In this document: positions 9,127-17,578 of the stretch, in pieces
How positions within the stretch are numbered: the stretch's first letter is position 1
How the letters are laid out: every line of letters begins with the position of its first letter
Source of the DNA: Deinococcus sp. YIM 134068
GTDB taxonomy: Bacteria; Deinococcota; Deinococci; Deinococcales; Deinococcaceae
Direction of reading: 5' to 3'
NCBI RefSeq assembly: GCF_036543075.1
Contig: NZ_JAZHPF010000002.1
Location: forward strand, 1 to 64,000
Length of the DNA stretch: 64,000 bases
The notes under the pieces: model-generated
The model's input: the letters and a program-made list of their open reading frames with translations, nothing else
Database searches by the model: none
What the model was told of the DNA's origin: nothing
Translations under genes and position numbers: made by a program

Positions 9127-9839
9127 CAAGCGGCCTGTCCGATGAGCAGGCCGTCTATTTTTTGCGCCGTCTGCGAGCAGCCCGTTATAAGACGCTGGAA
9201 GACGCAGAGGACTTTAAGACGATTTGCTTCTGCCTGGAGGAATTGGGCGCTACCCTTGCAAAAAAGCGTTTAAAGGGTTTAGGAAGTTGTGAGACCGTTC
9301 TTTTGAGTCAAGTGTCCGCACGCAGTCAAACTGATCTCAATGTCCTTTTTGGACTGGTGATTGATGCACGAAACGACCTTGCTCATAGGGGCGTTTTCGC
9401 CCGTCAAACCGCTTCCCGAGCCGTCAAGCTGGCCCTGATGTTGGAGGAGTCTTTGATGCCGTCTAATGTTCAAGTTTCCTACCTTATGTCTAATGATATA
9501 GTCCAGATTCTTGAGTTCTATACATTGGAGAAGATTAGAGAATTGATGCTGGAGAACTCCTTTTCGTACTTGCCATACTATAAAGACGGCACTTATTATT
9601 TGGTCAGTGATGCATACGTGGCTAAAGCGTGGAGGAACTCCTCAGACGGCGATAAATATGTTCATCATGCGCCTCCTAGACTGAGGCTCAAGGACTTGAA
9701 GAGGGCTAAAGAGCTGTGTGTAACAGATGATGTGTACACGGCTTCTAAAAAGATGAACGGTTCTCCTGCAATGGTTTTCGACAAAGAGGGTGAAGGTCGT
9801 TGCTTGGTCGGCATTCTCACTCCCTTCGATCTGCTCTAA
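9123..9839 (+). CDS. HEPN-like/CBS-domain fusion protein, horizontally acquired
   Basis: Protein of 238 residues with no counterpart in paa operons. The N-terminal helical half (about residues 1-112) contains Arg-Asn-Asp-Leu-Ala-His, an R-x4-H motif in the setting typical of HEPN ribonuclease domains (LFGLVIDARNDLAHRG). Residues about 117-238 look like a CBS-domain pair: VSYLMSNDIVQILEF starts the first and the second ends in LVGILTPFDLL. HEPN proteins are frequently RNases of toxin-antitoxin and phage-defence systems; CBS pairs bind adenine nucleotides. An RNase regulated by nucleotide binding is an inference. The start overlaps paaD by four bases. Base composition is strikingly different from the neighbours: 9481-9540 has only 20 G or C in 60. 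Confidence 0.8.
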   Translation: MTSGLSDEQAVYFLRRLRAARYKTLEDAEDFKTICFCLEELGATLAKKRLKGLGSCETVLLSQVSARSQTDLNVLFGLVIDARNDLAHRGVFARQTASRAVKLALMLEESLMPSNVQVSYLMSNDIVQILEFYTLEKIRELMLENSFSYLPYYKDGTYYLVSDAYVAKAWRNSSDGDKYVHHAPPRLRLKDLKRAKELCVTDDVYTASKKMNGSPAMVFDKEGEGRCLVGILTPFDLL

Positions 9840-9853
9840 CTCAAGTAGTCTCT

Positions 9854-9965
9854 ATGACCACCCTCACCCACCCCATCCAAGTCGCCCCCCTCGTCGTGAG
9901 CCGCTGGTACACCGCGCATGGAGGGTAGAAAATCCATGACGCCGCCTATGGGCAACCTGTCGCCT
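9854..9965 (+). pseudogene. Decayed duplicate of the paaZ 5' end
   Basis: These 112 bases align without gaps to the first 112 bases of paaZ (10811-10922), with 94 identical positions by hand count. The reading starts with the same ATG and nine shared codons, then meets a TAG at codon 25 and a TGA right after the aligned segment. It sits immediately behind the HEPN-CBS gene, and the intact paaZ lies 957 bases downstream. The intervening DNA carries an antisense map gene. This is a broken remnant marking an insertion or recombination endpoint. Confidence 0.9.
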
Positions 9966-10001
9966 GAGAAGCCTTGCCTTTCAGGGCGGGGAGTGGTCAT
10001 T

Positions 10002-10745
10002 TCAGGCCGTCAGAATCAGCGGTGCACCCTTCGTAATCATGATGGTGTGTTCGAAGTGGGCGGCGATGCCCCCATCGGTCGTGGAGATCGTCCAGCCGTC
10101 CCGCAGGGTTCTCGTGCGCCAGTCTCGGCCACTGGATACCATCGGCTCGACGGCGATGACCAGTCCCTCATGCAACGGCTTTTTCAACGCCGGGTGGTAG
10201 AAGTTCGGCACGTCGGGCTTCTCGTGAATGGCCCGGCCTACCCCATGCCCTTGCAATTCGCGCAGCAGGGTGAAGCCACGCCGCGCGACTTCCGTCTCAA
10301 TCGCCTTGCCGATGCCGTTCATGGGACGCCCCGCGCGGGCGGCCCTCATGGCGGCGGCGAGCGCCGCTTCGGCACAGGCCATCAGCCGGGCGGCGACGGG
10401 CGACACGGGAGGCACGGCCACCGTCACCGCCGCGTCGGCGACGTATCCCCCCACGTTCGGCGTGACATCGATGCACACCACGTCGCCCGCCGCGAGGGGA
10501 CGCTGTGTCGGCAGGCCATGAACGATATCCTCGTTCACGCTGATAAACACGTTCACGGGAGCGGCGTACTCGGCGCGGGGAGCGGAGAACGCCCCATGCT
10601 CGGCGAAGATTCGACCGGCCAGCGTGTCCAGTTCGGCGGGCGTGATGCCGGGTTCCACGGCGGCTTTAAGGACCTCAAGCGTTCTGGCGACGACCTGACC
10701 CGCCCATTTCATGCCTTCCAGGTCGCGCTCGTTGGTGATCGTCAT
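10002..10745 (-). CDS. map: Type I methionine aminopeptidase
   Basis: Removes N-terminal methionine from nascent proteins; cytoplasmic two-metal peptidase of 247 residues. The five metal ligands are visible: the two Asp in [19 protein letters not shown], the His in [11 protein letters not shown], the Glu in VIAVEPMVS and the Glu in [12 protein letters not shown]. The start at 10745 ([17 protein letters not shown]) gives the usual type I N-terminus; an upstream ATG at 10778 with GGAG close by is an alternative. It lies antisense within the paa locus, between the paaZ remnant and intact paaZ. It may be an extra copy, since map usually sits with ribosomal genes; that cannot be judged here. Confidence 0.93.
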   Translation of the reverse strand: MTITNERDLEGMKWAGQVVARTLEVLKAAVEPGITPAELDTLAGRIFAEHGAFSAPRAEYAAPVNVFISVNEDIVHGLPTQRPLAAGDVVCIDVTPNVGGYVADAAVTVAVPPVSPVAARLMACAEAALAAAMRAARAGRPMNGIGKAIETEVARRGFTLLRELQGHGVGRAIHEKPDVPNFYHPALKKPLHEGLVIAVEPMVSSGRDWRTRTLRDGWTISTTDGGIAAHFEHTIMITKGAPLILTA

Positions 10746-10810
10746 ACACAATGGTAGTCCATCCTCAGAAGTCTCCATAACTCCATCCCCCAGCCCCGAA
10801 AGGACCGCCT

Positions 10811-12868
10811 ATGACCACCCTCACCCGTCCCATCCAAGTCGCCTCCCTCGTGTCTGGCCGCTGGCACGCCGCGCAGGGCGGGCAGGAAATCCGCGACGCC
10901 GCCTATGGGCGACCCGTCGCCTACGTGTCGTCGGAGGGGTTGGACTTCGCCGGGGCTTTGCGCTATGGCCGCGAGACGGGCGGACGGGCGCTGCGGCGGA
11001 TGAGCTTCCACGACCGGGCGCGGCTGCTGCGGGCGCTGGCGGGCTACCTCACCGAGCGCAAGGCGGAGTTCAACGCCCTCTCGCACCTCACCGGGGCGAC
11101 CCGGCGCGACAACCTCGTGGACATCGACGGCGGCATCGGCACGCTGTTCTCATACTCCAGCCTGGCCCGCCGCGAGCTGCCCGCGCAGAATTTCGTGGTC
11201 GAGGACGACGTGAACCCGCTCGGCAAGGGGGGCACCTTCCTGGGCCGCCATGTGCTCGTCCCGCGTGAGGGCGTGGCCGTCCACATCAACGCCTACAACT
11301 TCCCGGTGTGGGGGATGTTGGAGAAGGTCGCGCCGAACCTCATCGCGGGTGTTCCGGCCATCGTGAAGCCCGCCTCGCAGACGGCCTACGTCACCGAGGC
11401 GGTCGTGCGCGCCATCCACGAGTCGGGGCTACTGCCGGAGGGGGCGCTGCAACTCATCTGCGGGACGACGGGGGACCTCTTCGACCACCTGGAGGAACAG
11501 GACCTCGTGACCTTCACGGGGTCGGCGGCGACCGCGAGCAAGCTCAAGGTCCACCCCACCATCGTGGGGCGCAGCGTCCCCTTCAACACGGAGGCCGACT
11601 CGCTGAACTGCATCGTCCTCGGCGAGAGCGTGACGCCGGAGGCGCCGGAGTTCGCCCTCTTCGTGCGCGAGGTCGTGAACGAGATGACGAGCAAGGCCGG
11701 GCAGAAATGCACCGCCATCCGCCGCGTGATCGTGCCGCGTGGCCGGGTGGAGGAGGTCGCCGACGCCATCCGCGAGCGCCTCTCCGGCGTGACGCTGGGC
11801 GACCCCAGCCGCGACGACGTGCGGATGGGGCCGCTCGTGGGCACCTCCCAGCGCGATGGCGTGCTGGAGGTGATCGAACGCCTCAAGGCCGAGAACGACG
11901 TGCTGATCGGTCGGGAGCGCCCCGAGCTGCGCGGCGGCGACTGGGACGCCGGGGCGTTCATAGCCCCCACCCTGCTCCTCGCCCGCGAGTCGGGCGGCGG
12001 GGAGGCCGCGCACGACCTCGAACCCTTCGGGCCGGTGGCGACGCTGATGCCCTACGCGGGGTTGGAGGAGGCCGCCGCCCTGGCCCGGCGCGGGCGCGGC
12101 TCCCTCGTCGCCAGCCTCGTCACCCACGACGCGGACGAGGCGCGCGAGCTGTTCTTCGGGCTGGCGAGTGCCCACGGGCGCGTCCACATCCTCAACCGCG
12201 ACGACGCGGGGGAGTCCACCGGGCACGGCTCGCCCCTCCCCAGCCTCAAGCACGGCGGCCCTGGTCGCGCGGGCGGCGGCGAGGAGCTGGGCGGCCTGCG
12301 CGCCGTGAAGCACTACCTCACCCGCACGGCCCTGCAAGCCGACCCGACGACCATGACGGCGATCACGGGCGAGTACGTGCGCGGGGCGCGGGTGCGCGAG
12401 GACGTGATTCATCCCTTCCGCAAGACCTTCGAGGAGTTGCAGGTCGGCGACAGCCTCCTCACCCCACGCCGCACCGTCACCGAGGCGGACGTTATGGCCT
12501 TCGCGGCCCTCTCCGGCGACCGCTTCTACGCGCACGTCGACGAGATCGGGGCCTCGGAGAGCCTGTTCGGGCGGCGGGTCGCCCACGGCTACTTCGTCCT
12601 CAGCGCGGCGGCGGGCCTCTTCGTGGACCCCGGCGTGGGGCCGGTGCTGGCGAACTACGGGCTGGAGGGCCTGCGCTTCACCGAGCCGGTGGGCTTCGGC
12701 GACACCATCCGCGCCCGCCTCACCGTCCAGAGCAAGACCGCGAAGGACCCGAAGGAGGGTGAGCGCCCTACCGGAGTCGTGCGCTGGCATGTGGACGTGA
12801 CGAACCAACATGACGTATTGGTCGCCACCTACTCCATCCTGACGCTGGTGGCGCGGGCGGAGGCTTGA
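10811..12868 (+). CDS. paaZ: Bifunctional oxepin-CoA hydrolase / semialdehyde dehydrogenase PaaZ
   Basis: Ring-opening enzyme of the phenylacetate pathway, 685 residues. The N-terminal aldehyde dehydrogenase domain (about residues 1-510) contains the nucleophile Cys in [14 protein letters not shown] and the cofactor segment [14 protein letters not shown]. It oxidises the semialdehyde formed by ring cleavage. The C-terminal MaoC-like hydratase domain (about 540-680), with [15 protein letters not shown] and [16 protein letters not shown], hydrolyses oxepin-CoA. AAAGGA precedes the ATG at 10811. Because map runs the opposite way just upstream, paaZ either has its own promoter in the 65-bp spacer or is read through map antisense. 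Confidence 0.96.
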   Translation: MTTLTRPIQVASLVSGRWHAAQGGQEIRDAAYGRPVAYVSSEGLDFAGALRYGRETGGRALRRMSFHDRARLLRALAGYLTERKAEFNALSHLTGATRRDNLVDIDGGIGTLFSYSSLARRELPAQNFVVEDDVNPLGKGGTFLGRHVLVPREGVAVHINAYNFPVWGMLEKVAPNLIAGVPAIVKPASQTAYVTEAVVRAIHESGLLPEGALQLICGTTGDLFDHLEEQDLVTFTGSAATASKLKVHPTIVGRSVPFNTEADSLNCIVLGESVTPEAPEFALFVREVVNEMTSKAGQKCTAIRRVIVPRGRVEEVADAIRERLSGVTLGDPSRDDVRMGPLVGTSQRDGVLEVIERLKAENDVLIGRERPELRGGDWDAGAFIAPTLLLARESGGGEAAHDLEPFGPVATLMPYAGLEEAAALARRGRGSLVASLVTHDADEARELFFGLASAHGRVHILNRDDAGESTGHGSPLPSLKHGGPGRAGGGEELGGLRAVKHYLTRTALQADPTTMTAITGEYVRGARVREDVIHPFRKTFEELQVGDSLLTPRRTVTEADVMAFAALSGDRFYAHVDEIGASESLFGRRVAHGYFVLSAAAGLFVDPGVGPVLANYGLEGLRFTEPVGFGDTIRARLTVQSKTAKDPKEGERPTGVVRWHVDVTNQHDVLVATYSILTLVARAEA

Positions 12869-12877
12869 TCTTTTGCC

Positions 12878-12931
12878 CCTCCCCCCTGGTGGGGGAGGCT
12901 GGGACTCGTAGAGCTGCAAAGCAGAGGGGGG
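12878..12931. repeat. Dispersed repeat with C-rich hairpin and GGGACTCG core
   Basis: Hairpin CCTCCCCC/GGGGGAGG (12878-12898) followed by a core reading GGGACTCGTAGAGCTGC, then AAAGCAGAGGGGG. The same arrangement occurs at 27510-27556, the core differing at two positions. It lies just after the paaZ stop and may double as a terminator. Confidence 0.75.
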
Positions 12932-13062
12932 AAACGAGGCGACCACGAGCGCCCCTCACCGCCTGATTCCCGACGTTCTTGATGACGGATGCGATACTGA
13001 CGGCTAAAGAACAGTTGGAGTTTAGGGTTTTGAGGTTGCCATGCCCGCTCACCCCCTCCCGG

Positions 13063-13083
13063 CCTCCCCCCTCAAGGGGGAGG
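13063..13083. repeat. C-rich intergenic hairpin (family CCTCCCCC)
   Basis: CCTCCCCC (13063-13070) pairs with GGGGGAGG (13076-13083) around CTCAA. With its flank CCCTCCCGG it is nearly identical, inverted, to 58324-58344, and related to 37343-37363, 27287-27309 and 27442-27460. Confidence 0.75.
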
Positions 13084-13135
13084 AGCTTAAAGACCTCCAT
13101 CACGCCCAATCCTTAACCCCTCTCAAGGAGCCTCC

Positions 13136-14416
13136 ATGTTCAACCCGTCCGCCGAGGCCATGCCGCTGCCCGACCTGCGCGCCCTGCAACTCTCCCGCTT
13201 GCAGGCGACGGTGGCCCGACTGCAAGAGCGGGTGCCGATGTACCGCCAGAAGTTCGCGGAGGCGGGCCTCACCCCGGATGATCTGACCTCGCTCGACGAT
13301 CTGCGCCGCTTCCCCTTCACACGGAAGGCGGACCTGCGCGACACGTACCCCTTCGGGCTGTTCTCGGTACCCCGTTCGGACCTGCGCCGCATTCACGCCT
13401 CCAGCGGCACGAGCGGCAAGCCGACGGTCGTGGGCTACGACGAGAACGACCTTGCCGTGTTCGCGGAGGTGGTGGCGCGCAGCCTGTACGCGGCGGGGGC
13501 GAGGCCGGGGATGCTCTTTCACAACGCCTACGGCTACGGCCTGTTCACGGGCGGGCTGGGCACCCACGCGGGCGGCGAGCGGCTGGGGCTGGGGGTGGTG
13601 CCCGTGTCCGGCGGCGGGACCGAGCGCCAGGTGTCGCTGATCGAGGACCTGGAGCCGGAGGTCATCGCCTGCACGCCGAGCTACGCGCTCGTCCTCGCCG
13701 ACGCGCTCGCCGCGCGGGGGCACACGCCGGAGACGATCAGCCTGCGCTACGCGGTGCTGGGGGCCGAGCCGTGGTCCGAGACGATGCGGCGCGAGGTGGA
13801 GGCCCGCCTCGGCGTGGTCGCCACGAACATCTACGGCCTGTCGGAGATCATCGGCCCCGGCGTGTCGAACGAGGACGCCGCCGAGCGGCAGGGCAGCTAC
13901 CTGTGGGAGGACCACTTCTACCCCGAGGTTGTGGACCCGGCGACGGGCGAGCCGGTGCCCGACGGGGAGGACGGTGTGCTCGTCCTGACCTCCATGACCC
14001 GCACTGCCATGCCCCTGCTGCGTTACTGGACGGGCGACATCACCCGGCTGCTGCCCGGCGGGAACGCCACGGGCCGCACGATGCGGCGCATGGACGGCAT
14101 CCGGGGCCGCAGCGACGACATGCTCATCCTGCGCGGCGTGAACGTGTACCCCACCCAGATCGAGGCGGCGCTCGCCCACCTCGCTGACCTGCGCCCCCAC
14201 TATCAACTCGTCCTGTCGCGCACGGGGACGATGGACGACCTGCTGCTGCGAATTGAGAGCGCCCATCAGGGGGCCGAGTTGCGCGGGGAGGTCGTCCGCC
14301 TCGTCAAGATGATGGTCGGCGTTTCCATCGCCTGCGAGCTGTGCGAACCCGGCTCCCTGCCCCGGAGTGAGGGTGGGAAACTGCGGCGCGTGGTGGACCT
14401 GCGGACGGCGCGTTAG
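13136..14416 (+). CDS. paaK: Phenylacetate-CoA ligase PaaK
   Basis: Activates phenylacetate to phenylacetyl-CoA with ATP, the entry step of the pathway. It has 426 residues, typical of PaaK. The adenylate-forming motif IHASSGTSGKPTVVGY binds ATP; NIYGLSEIIGPG and the C-terminal GRSDDMLILRGVNVYPTQIE are also diagnostic of the family. AAGGAG at 13125-13130 supports the ATG at 13136. It is separated from paaZ by 267 bp containing two hairpin repeats, so it may have its own promoter, though none was clear. A possible lipoprotein gene overlaps its 3' end in another frame. Confidence 0.95.
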   Translation: MFNPSAEAMPLPDLRALQLSRLQATVARLQERVPMYRQKFAEAGLTPDDLTSLDDLRRFPFTRKADLRDTYPFGLFSVPRSDLRRIHASSGTSGKPTVVGYDENDLAVFAEVVARSLYAAGARPGMLFHNAYGYGLFTGGLGTHAGGERLGLGVVPVSGGGTERQVSLIEDLEPEVIACTPSYALVLADALAARGHTPETISLRYAVLGAEPWSETMRREVEARLGVVATNIYGLSEIIGPGVSNEDAAERQGSYLWEDHFYPEVVDPATGEPVPDGEDGVLVLTSMTRTAMPLLRYWTGDITRLLPGGNATGRTMRRMDGIRGRSDDMLILRGVNVYPTQIEAALAHLADLRPHYQLVLSRTGTMDDLLLRIESAHQGAELRGEVVRLVKMMVGVSIACELCEPGSLPRSEGGKLRRVVDLRTAR

Positions 14417-14915
14417 GCGGCGTGAGCGAGGGGCAGGCGGGGACGGGGGCGCGGTCGCTCTCCTTCTGGCGCTGGGAGCCTGTGCCGCGCCGCCGTCCCT
14501 TCCGCCGCTGCCGCCCGGCGTCCTGCCCCTTCCCGCTGAACTTCCTTTTGGGGACACGGTAATGGGGGCCGACACCCGCGCCTGGGTCGCCGTGTTCGAC
14601 GCTCTGAAGCCCAAACACCCCAAGCTCAAGCTGCGCCGCTCCCTGCTGGCCGCCGACGTTCGGCCCACAACCCTCAAGCGGTATTACGACCGGGCGCTGC
14701 TGGCTCAGGGCTGGCACGCGGCGTCCCTGCCGACGCTCCAGACCCGGAGGGCGTGGGCTTCCGGGTACGAGCGGGACGGCTACGTGTTCGCGGTGGTCGG
14801 GTTGAACTCCTCGTATGCCGTACGGGTCACAGGCATACCGGGACAGTCCGGCGCAGTGTCGGTCCTGCCGCTGAACATCCTGACCGACGTTCCGATAGAA
14901 GAGGAGACGCCCTAA
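14367..14915 (+). CDS. Hypothetical lipoprotein
   Basis: Possible 182-residue protein, start uncertain. A basic stretch is followed by the hydrophobic ALLLALGAC, which ends in Leu-Gly-Ala-Cys, an acceptable lipobox. Mature residues include a Pro-rich linker and a compact domain (LKRYYDRALLAQGWHAA... to ILTDVPIEEETP). Only GTG codons at 14367 and 14373 are available upstream of the signal, both inside the paaK 3' end. The real start may therefore be weak, or the 5' end may be altered. No family recognised. A stem-loop terminator follows about 75 bp downstream. Confidence 0.55.
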   Translation: MRVGNCGAWWTCGRRVRRRERGAGGDGGAVALLLALGACAAPPSLPPLPPGVLPLPAELPFGDTVMGADTRAWVAVFDALKPKHPKLKLRRSLLAADVRPTTLKRYYDRALLAQGWHAASLPTLQTRRAWASGYERDGYVFAVVGLNSSYAVRVTGIPGQSGAVSVLPLNILTDVPIEEETP

Positions 14916-14943
14916 CAGCTCAAATGCATAGCCCTTGCTGTTC

Positions 14944-14964
14944 TGGCGACTGGCGACTGGCGAC
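14944..14964. repeat. Heptamer array, TGGCGAC x3
   Basis: Three exact tandem copies of TGGCGAC between the lipoprotein gene and the terminator. The same unit occurs four times at 16646-16673. Confidence 0.9.
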
Positions 14965-14989
14965 TCTCTGGACGTGCCATCTAAACTCT

Positions 14990-15027
14990 TCGCCCCCATC
15001 ATCCGCGTGATTGGATGACGGGGGCGA
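14990..15027. terminator. Bidirectional stem-loop terminator
   Basis: Fifteen bases at 14990-15004 (TCGCCCCCATCATCC) pair with 15013-15027 with a single mismatch around an eight-base loop. It lies between convergent genes ending at 14915 and 15052. An A/T-richer base run follows on both sides (ATTTC after, AAACTCT before), so it can serve both strands. Confidence 0.8.
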
Positions 15028-15051
15028 GATTTCAACTCCCTGTTCTCCTGC

Positions 15052-15516
15052 TTACTTCGCCGTCTTGCGCTTCGTGGTGCGGGTGGTCTTGCTTGCGCCC
15101 GTGCCCGTGCGCTGGCCCCGGCTCTTGCCGAGCGCCTGGCCCTTCTCGTAGCTCGCCTGCATCCGGCGGCGGGTTTCCTCGGCCAGCGACTTGAAATCCA
15201 GTTCGCCCGACTCGATGGCCTCGACGCTCGCGCGGACGCGTCCACGGCGGGGAGCGGCGGCGTACTCCTGGTTCTTCTCCTCGAACCACTTCTCGATCTT
15301 CGGCGACGGCTCGAACAGCATCTCGCGCGCCTCACGTTGATACGTGCCCTCCGCGCCGCGCCGTTTGAACTCTTTGGGCATCGTGAAGCGTTCGGGCAAC
15401 TCGGTCGCCTCGATCTCTCCCGTTCGCACCGCCTCACGGAAGGCTCGCACGAGCGCGTCGCTGCGTTGGGGATTGCTCAGCTCTTGAAGTTGCTCACTCA
15501 GTCTCTTGTAGGCCAT
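15052..15516 (-). CDS. Conserved-looking hypothetical protein with Lys/Arg-rich tail
   Basis: Protein of 154 residues, very hydrophilic and mostly helical. The last 30 residues are a Lys/Arg/Thr-rich tail (GASKTTRTTKRKTAK), of the kind seen in nucleoid-binding or nucleic-acid-binding proteins. The N-terminal part (YKRLSEQLQELSNPQRSDAL) is helical and charged. GGAGGGGAGG lies a few bases before the ATG at 15516, an unusually strong site. No known domain recognised; a DNA- or RNA-associated role is only a guess from the basic tail. It converges on the lipoprotein gene across a shared terminator. Confidence 0.75.
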   Translation of the reverse strand: MAYKRLSEQLQELSNPQRSDALVRAFREAVRTGEIEATELPERFTMPKEFKRRGAEGTYQREAREMLFEPSPKIEKWFEEKNQEYAAAPRRGRVRASVEAIESGELDFKSLAEETRRRMQASYEKGQALGKSRGQRTGTGASKTTRTTKRKTAK

Positions 15517-15624
15517 AGGTATTCCTCCCCTCCAAGTATGAATCCCTTTCACACAGCGCGCAAGCCTTATCATTCTTTGACGAAGTTGAATACAGTCGCC
15601 CGCGTCGCCGTCTTGTTCCATTTT

Positions 15625-15636
15625 TTCGATGTCGAA
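15625..15636. promoter_or_regulatory. Palindrome TTCGATGTCGAA
   Basis: Perfect five-base arms TTCGA/TCGAA around TG in the 251-bp spacer upstream of the minus-strand gene starting at 15516. It is a possible operator; no regulator is known for it. Confidence 0.3.
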
Positions 15637-15767
15637 TTGCATACATCGGGTGCTTGGAACGGCGCGGGGTCCGCCAAAAGGATGACTCAGCCTTGTTTGT
15701 TCTCCCGACCCTTGCTTGCCCACCGCTCCTGCTTCTGTCGTGTTTGAACAGCGCTTTCTGGATACTT

Positions 15768-16553
15768 CTATGCTGAACGCCGCCCCGCCAGCACGCGCAA
15801 CGTGAACAGCACGCCGAAGGCGAGGACGACCATTCCCGCGCTGAGGACGAGGGCGGGGGCGAGGTCGCTTTCGAGCGCCCCATAGATGGCGAGGGGCACC
15901 GTGCGGGTGCGGCCCGGCAGGCTCCCGGCAAACAGGAGGGTGGCCCCGAACTCCCCCAGCGAGCGCGCCCAGGCGAGGACCGCGCCCTCCAGCAGGAACG
16001 GCAGCGCGAGGGGCAGGGTGACGCGCGTGAAAGTCGCCCAGGCGTCCGCCCCGTCCACCCGCGCGGCGGCCTCCACGTCGGGGTCGAAGGCGAGGAAACC
16101 CGCCTTCGCGGCGCGGACGTAGAAGGGCGCGCTCGTGAACACCTGCGCGAGCACCACGGCGGCGGGGGTAAAGGCCAGCGAGACGCCCGCCACCTCCAGC
16201 GGACGCCCCAACCACCCCGCCCGCCCGAAGGTGAGGAGCAGCGCCACCCCCGCCACGACGGGCGGCAGCACCATCGGCAGGTCGAGCAGCGTATCAAGGA
16301 GGTCACGCCCCGGAAAACGCCGCCGCGCGAGCAGGTACGCGACGGGTGTACCGAGCGTCAGCGTCACGGCCAGCGCCGCCCCCGTCGTGAGGGCACTCAC
16401 CCGCAGCGCGTCCACCACGGCGGGCGAGGCCAGCGTGGGCAGGAAGTCCGCATTGAGTCCACGGGCGAGCAGCGCCGCGACCGGGAGGAGCAGGAACGCG
16501 GCGAGGAGCAGGCTGAGCGCGACCGGGACGGGGGAGGGGGGCGGGCGGGTCAT
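15768..16553 (-). CDS. modB: Molybdate ABC transporter permease ModB
   Basis: Inner-membrane permease of 261 residues with about five to six membrane helices. It carries the EAA loop that contacts the ATPase (EAARVDGADAWATFTRVTLPLALP region, about residues 165-190). It follows modA on the same strand and transports molybdate or tungstate delivered by ModA. No modC ATPase is present on either side: the next gene downstream is an unrelated hypothetical. The ATPase must be encoded elsewhere or be shared. Start at 16553; a heptamer array occupies the gap to modA. Confidence 0.9.
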   Translation of the reverse strand: MTRPPPSPVPVALSLLLAAFLLLPVAALLARGLNADFLPTLASPAVVDALRVSALTTGAALAVTLTLGTPVAYLLARRRFPGRDLLDTLLDLPMVLPPVVAGVALLLTFGRAGWLGRPLEVAGVSLAFTPAAVVLAQVFTSAPFYVRAAKAGFLAFDPDVEAAARVDGADAWATFTRVTLPLALPFLLEGAVLAWARSLGEFGATLLFAGSLPGRTRTVPLAIYGALESDLAPALVLSAGMVVLAFGVLFTLRVLAGRRSA

Positions 16554-16645
16554 CCGGCGACCGCTGAGGTGAGGTCAAGGGTCGTGGTGGGTTGCGGCTT
16601 TGTGGAGCGCCCGAGAGAGAGAAGGCGAGCCTGCCACGCCCCCTC

Positions 16646-16673
16646 TGGCGACTGGCGACTGGCGACTGGCGAC
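16646..16673. repeat. Heptamer array, TGGCGAC x4
   Basis: Four exact tandem copies of TGGCGAC in the 130-bp gap between modA and modB. The array is transcribed if the two genes are an operon. Confidence 0.9.
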
Positions 16674-16683
16674 CCCCCCACCC

Positions 16684-17481
16684 TCACCGAACCGACAGGA
16701 ATCCCCACTTCCGCAACACACTCTGCCCCTCCGGTGAGCGCACGAAACTCACGAAGGCGCGGGCGGCGTCGGCGTTCGGGCTGTTCCTGGCGATGCCGAT
16801 GGGGTACGCCACCGTCGGGTTGAAGCGGGTAGGGAGGGCAACCGTCCGCACGCTCGGGCGCAGGGTGGGCGTCACGTCGCTGACGTACACGACCGCCGCA
16901 TCCGCCTCACCGAGGCTCACCTTGAGGGCCACCTGCCGCACGTTCGGCTCCTCGCTGACGACGTTGCGCCGGGCGCGGGCCGCGAAGTCCCGCCCGTAGG
17001 TGCCCGACGCCGCGATGAGGTCGAAGGCCCGCCGCGTCGCGTCGCCCACCGGAACGTTCGGGGCGGCGACCACGAGCCGCACGCCGGGCCGCGTGAGGTC
17101 GGCGAGGGAGCGCACCGCCGTGTTCCCGGCGGGGGTGATCACGGTGAGGCGGTTGCGGGCGAAGACCTGTCCCGGCTCCAGCAGGCCCGATTCCGCCAGC
17201 GGTTCATATTGGGCGGCGTTCGCGCTGGCGAACACGTCGGCCCGCGCCCCCTGCGTGAGCTGCGTGCGGAGCACCTGCGACCCGGCGAAGCTGAAGGTCG
17301 TCCGGTGCCCCGTCCGCGCGTCGAAGGCCCGCCCGATCTCCGTGAAGGCGTCGGTGAGGCTGCTCGCCGCGAACACGGTGAGGTCTGCCGCCCCCGCCGT
17401 CCCGAGCGGCAGCAGGGCGAGGAGGGCGAGGGCACGGGTGAGCCTGCGGGCGGAGGGGAGAGACGGACGGGTCTGTCGCAC
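16684..17481 (-). CDS. modA: Molybdate ABC transporter substrate-binding protein ModA
   Basis: Periplasmic molybdate-binding protein of about 265 residues. A signal peptide (ALALLALLPLGTAGAA) is followed by the ModA core, beginning LTVFAASSLTDAFTEIGRAF and including FSFAGSQVLRTQL and the ligand-loop region DVFASANAAQYEPL. I favour the GTG at 17481, which has AGGAGG eight bases upstream. The ATG at 17499 has only a weak site, and that AGGAGG lies within its second to third codons. It is followed by modB and preceded by the molybdate-type regulator, all on the minus strand. Confidence 0.92.
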   Translation of the reverse strand: MRQTRPSLPSARRLTRALALLALLPLGTAGAADLTVFAASSLTDAFTEIGRAFDARTGHRTTFSFAGSQVLRTQLTQGARADVFASANAAQYEPLAESGLLEPGQVFARNRLTVITPAGNTAVRSLADLTRPGVRLVVAAPNVPVGDATRRAFDLIAASGTYGRDFAARARRNVVSEEPNVRQVALKVSLGEADAAVVYVSDVTPTLRPSVRTVALPTRFNPTVAYPIGIARNSPNADAARAFVSFVRSPEGQSVLRKWGFLSVR

Positions 17482-17551
17482 GGTGGATGCCTCCTGCATA
17501 GTTCCGGCGGTGGGGTTCTGGAAGACGGGTGGGGGGATGATGTGGTCTCTC

Positions 17552-17572
17552 GCTGATAGCTGACGGCTGACC
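17552..17572. repeat. Heptamer array, GCTGANN x3
   Basis: GCTGATA, GCTGACG, GCTGACC in tandem, then GCTCGCTC, between the regulator stop and modA. Confidence 0.8.
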
Positions 17573-17578
17573 GCTCGC

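Noticed and set aside
9918..10757. 279-residue plus-strand frame opposite map
   Set aside because: Antisense to a methionine aminopeptidase with all metal ligands; His/Gly/Arg-rich shadow.
12869..13135. Separate promoter for paaK
   Set aside because: A GATACT-like box exists near 12990 but without a -35 at usable distance; not supported.
14944..16673. Possible CRISPR array made from TGGCGAC units
   Set aside because: Units are seven bases and directly adjacent without spacers; no cas genes present.
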